Assembly: GCF_018785315.1 (NCBI RefSeq)
Contig: NZ_WQPN01000052.1
Location: forward strand, 1 to 34,173
Direction of reading: 5' to 3'
Length of the DNA: 34,173 nucleotides
Origin: Clostridium sp. MCC353
GTDB taxonomy: Bacteria; Bacillota; Clostridia; Lachnospirales; Lachnospiraceae
Position 1 is the stretch's first letter. The number at the start of each line of letters is the position of its first letter. A model generated the notes under the pieces. That model did no database searches and was not told the origin of the DNA. It was given only the letters and a program-made list of their open reading frames with translations. Shown in pieces: positions 34,145 to 34,173 of this stretch. The position numbers and the translations under genes were made by a program.

Positions 34145-34173
34145 CGAAGCTGGGGAATTAAATGCCATTTAGC

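Overview
The window looks like a chromosomal segment of a gut-type Clostridia, probably Lachnospiraceae (Hungatella / Enterocloster / Lachnoclostridium-like). This is inferred from strong AGGAGG-type ribosome binding sites, moderate GC, MBG-repeat and choline-binding surface proteins, a MalT-like LuxR regulator, and a GlpA-like / DUF1667 / URO-D gene set. No rRNA, tRNA, CRISPR array or intact transposase was found.

Layout. 1-600: non-coding, with the end of one long foldback element and a complete second one. 755-2353: tctB and a 3'-truncated tctA (tripartite tricarboxylate transporter membrane subunits). Near position 2318 tctA runs tail-to-tail into a giant surface-protein gene on the minus strand (2256-13919), also missing its 3' end, so a rearrangement or assembly join lies here. 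The giant protein has a signal peptide, a Glu/Thr-rich stalk, InlB/Flg_new-like repeats and about 14 MBG modules alternating with 11 modules of a second type. Upstream of it is an AT-rich 0.5 kb region with nine GTTAC/GTAAC motifs, mostly in pairs 11-13 bp apart.

14781-20118, all on the minus strand: a URO-D family gene with its own promoter; a tight three-gene operon (GlpA-like flavoprotein with a BFD-type iron-sulfur tail, NAD/FAD oxidoreductase, DUF1667 protein); and a GntR/FCD regulator. 20261-27935: a GC-richer cassette on the plus strand that looks acquired. It holds a MalT-like LuxR regulator, a gene remnant, a 14-codon ORF coupled to its neighbours, a 1228-residue secreted LRR / Big_2 / choline-binding protein with many Cys/His clusters, and an orphan SUKH (SMI1/KNR4) gene. 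28029-33776: glucarate dehydratase and a divergent LysR regulator, a MATE exporter, and a PrpR/NtrC-like regulator that lacks the sigma-54 contact motif. 33856-34144: another long foldback element.

The most unusual feature is the foldback family. The two complete copies have perfect or near-perfect arms of about 115-124 bp whose sequence differs between copies, yet they share a 48-49 bp tip that is almost identical (with the copies in opposite orientation). A third, partial copy shares its outer end with one of them. I do not recognise this family. Protein assignments below are from motif recognition alone; no database search was run.
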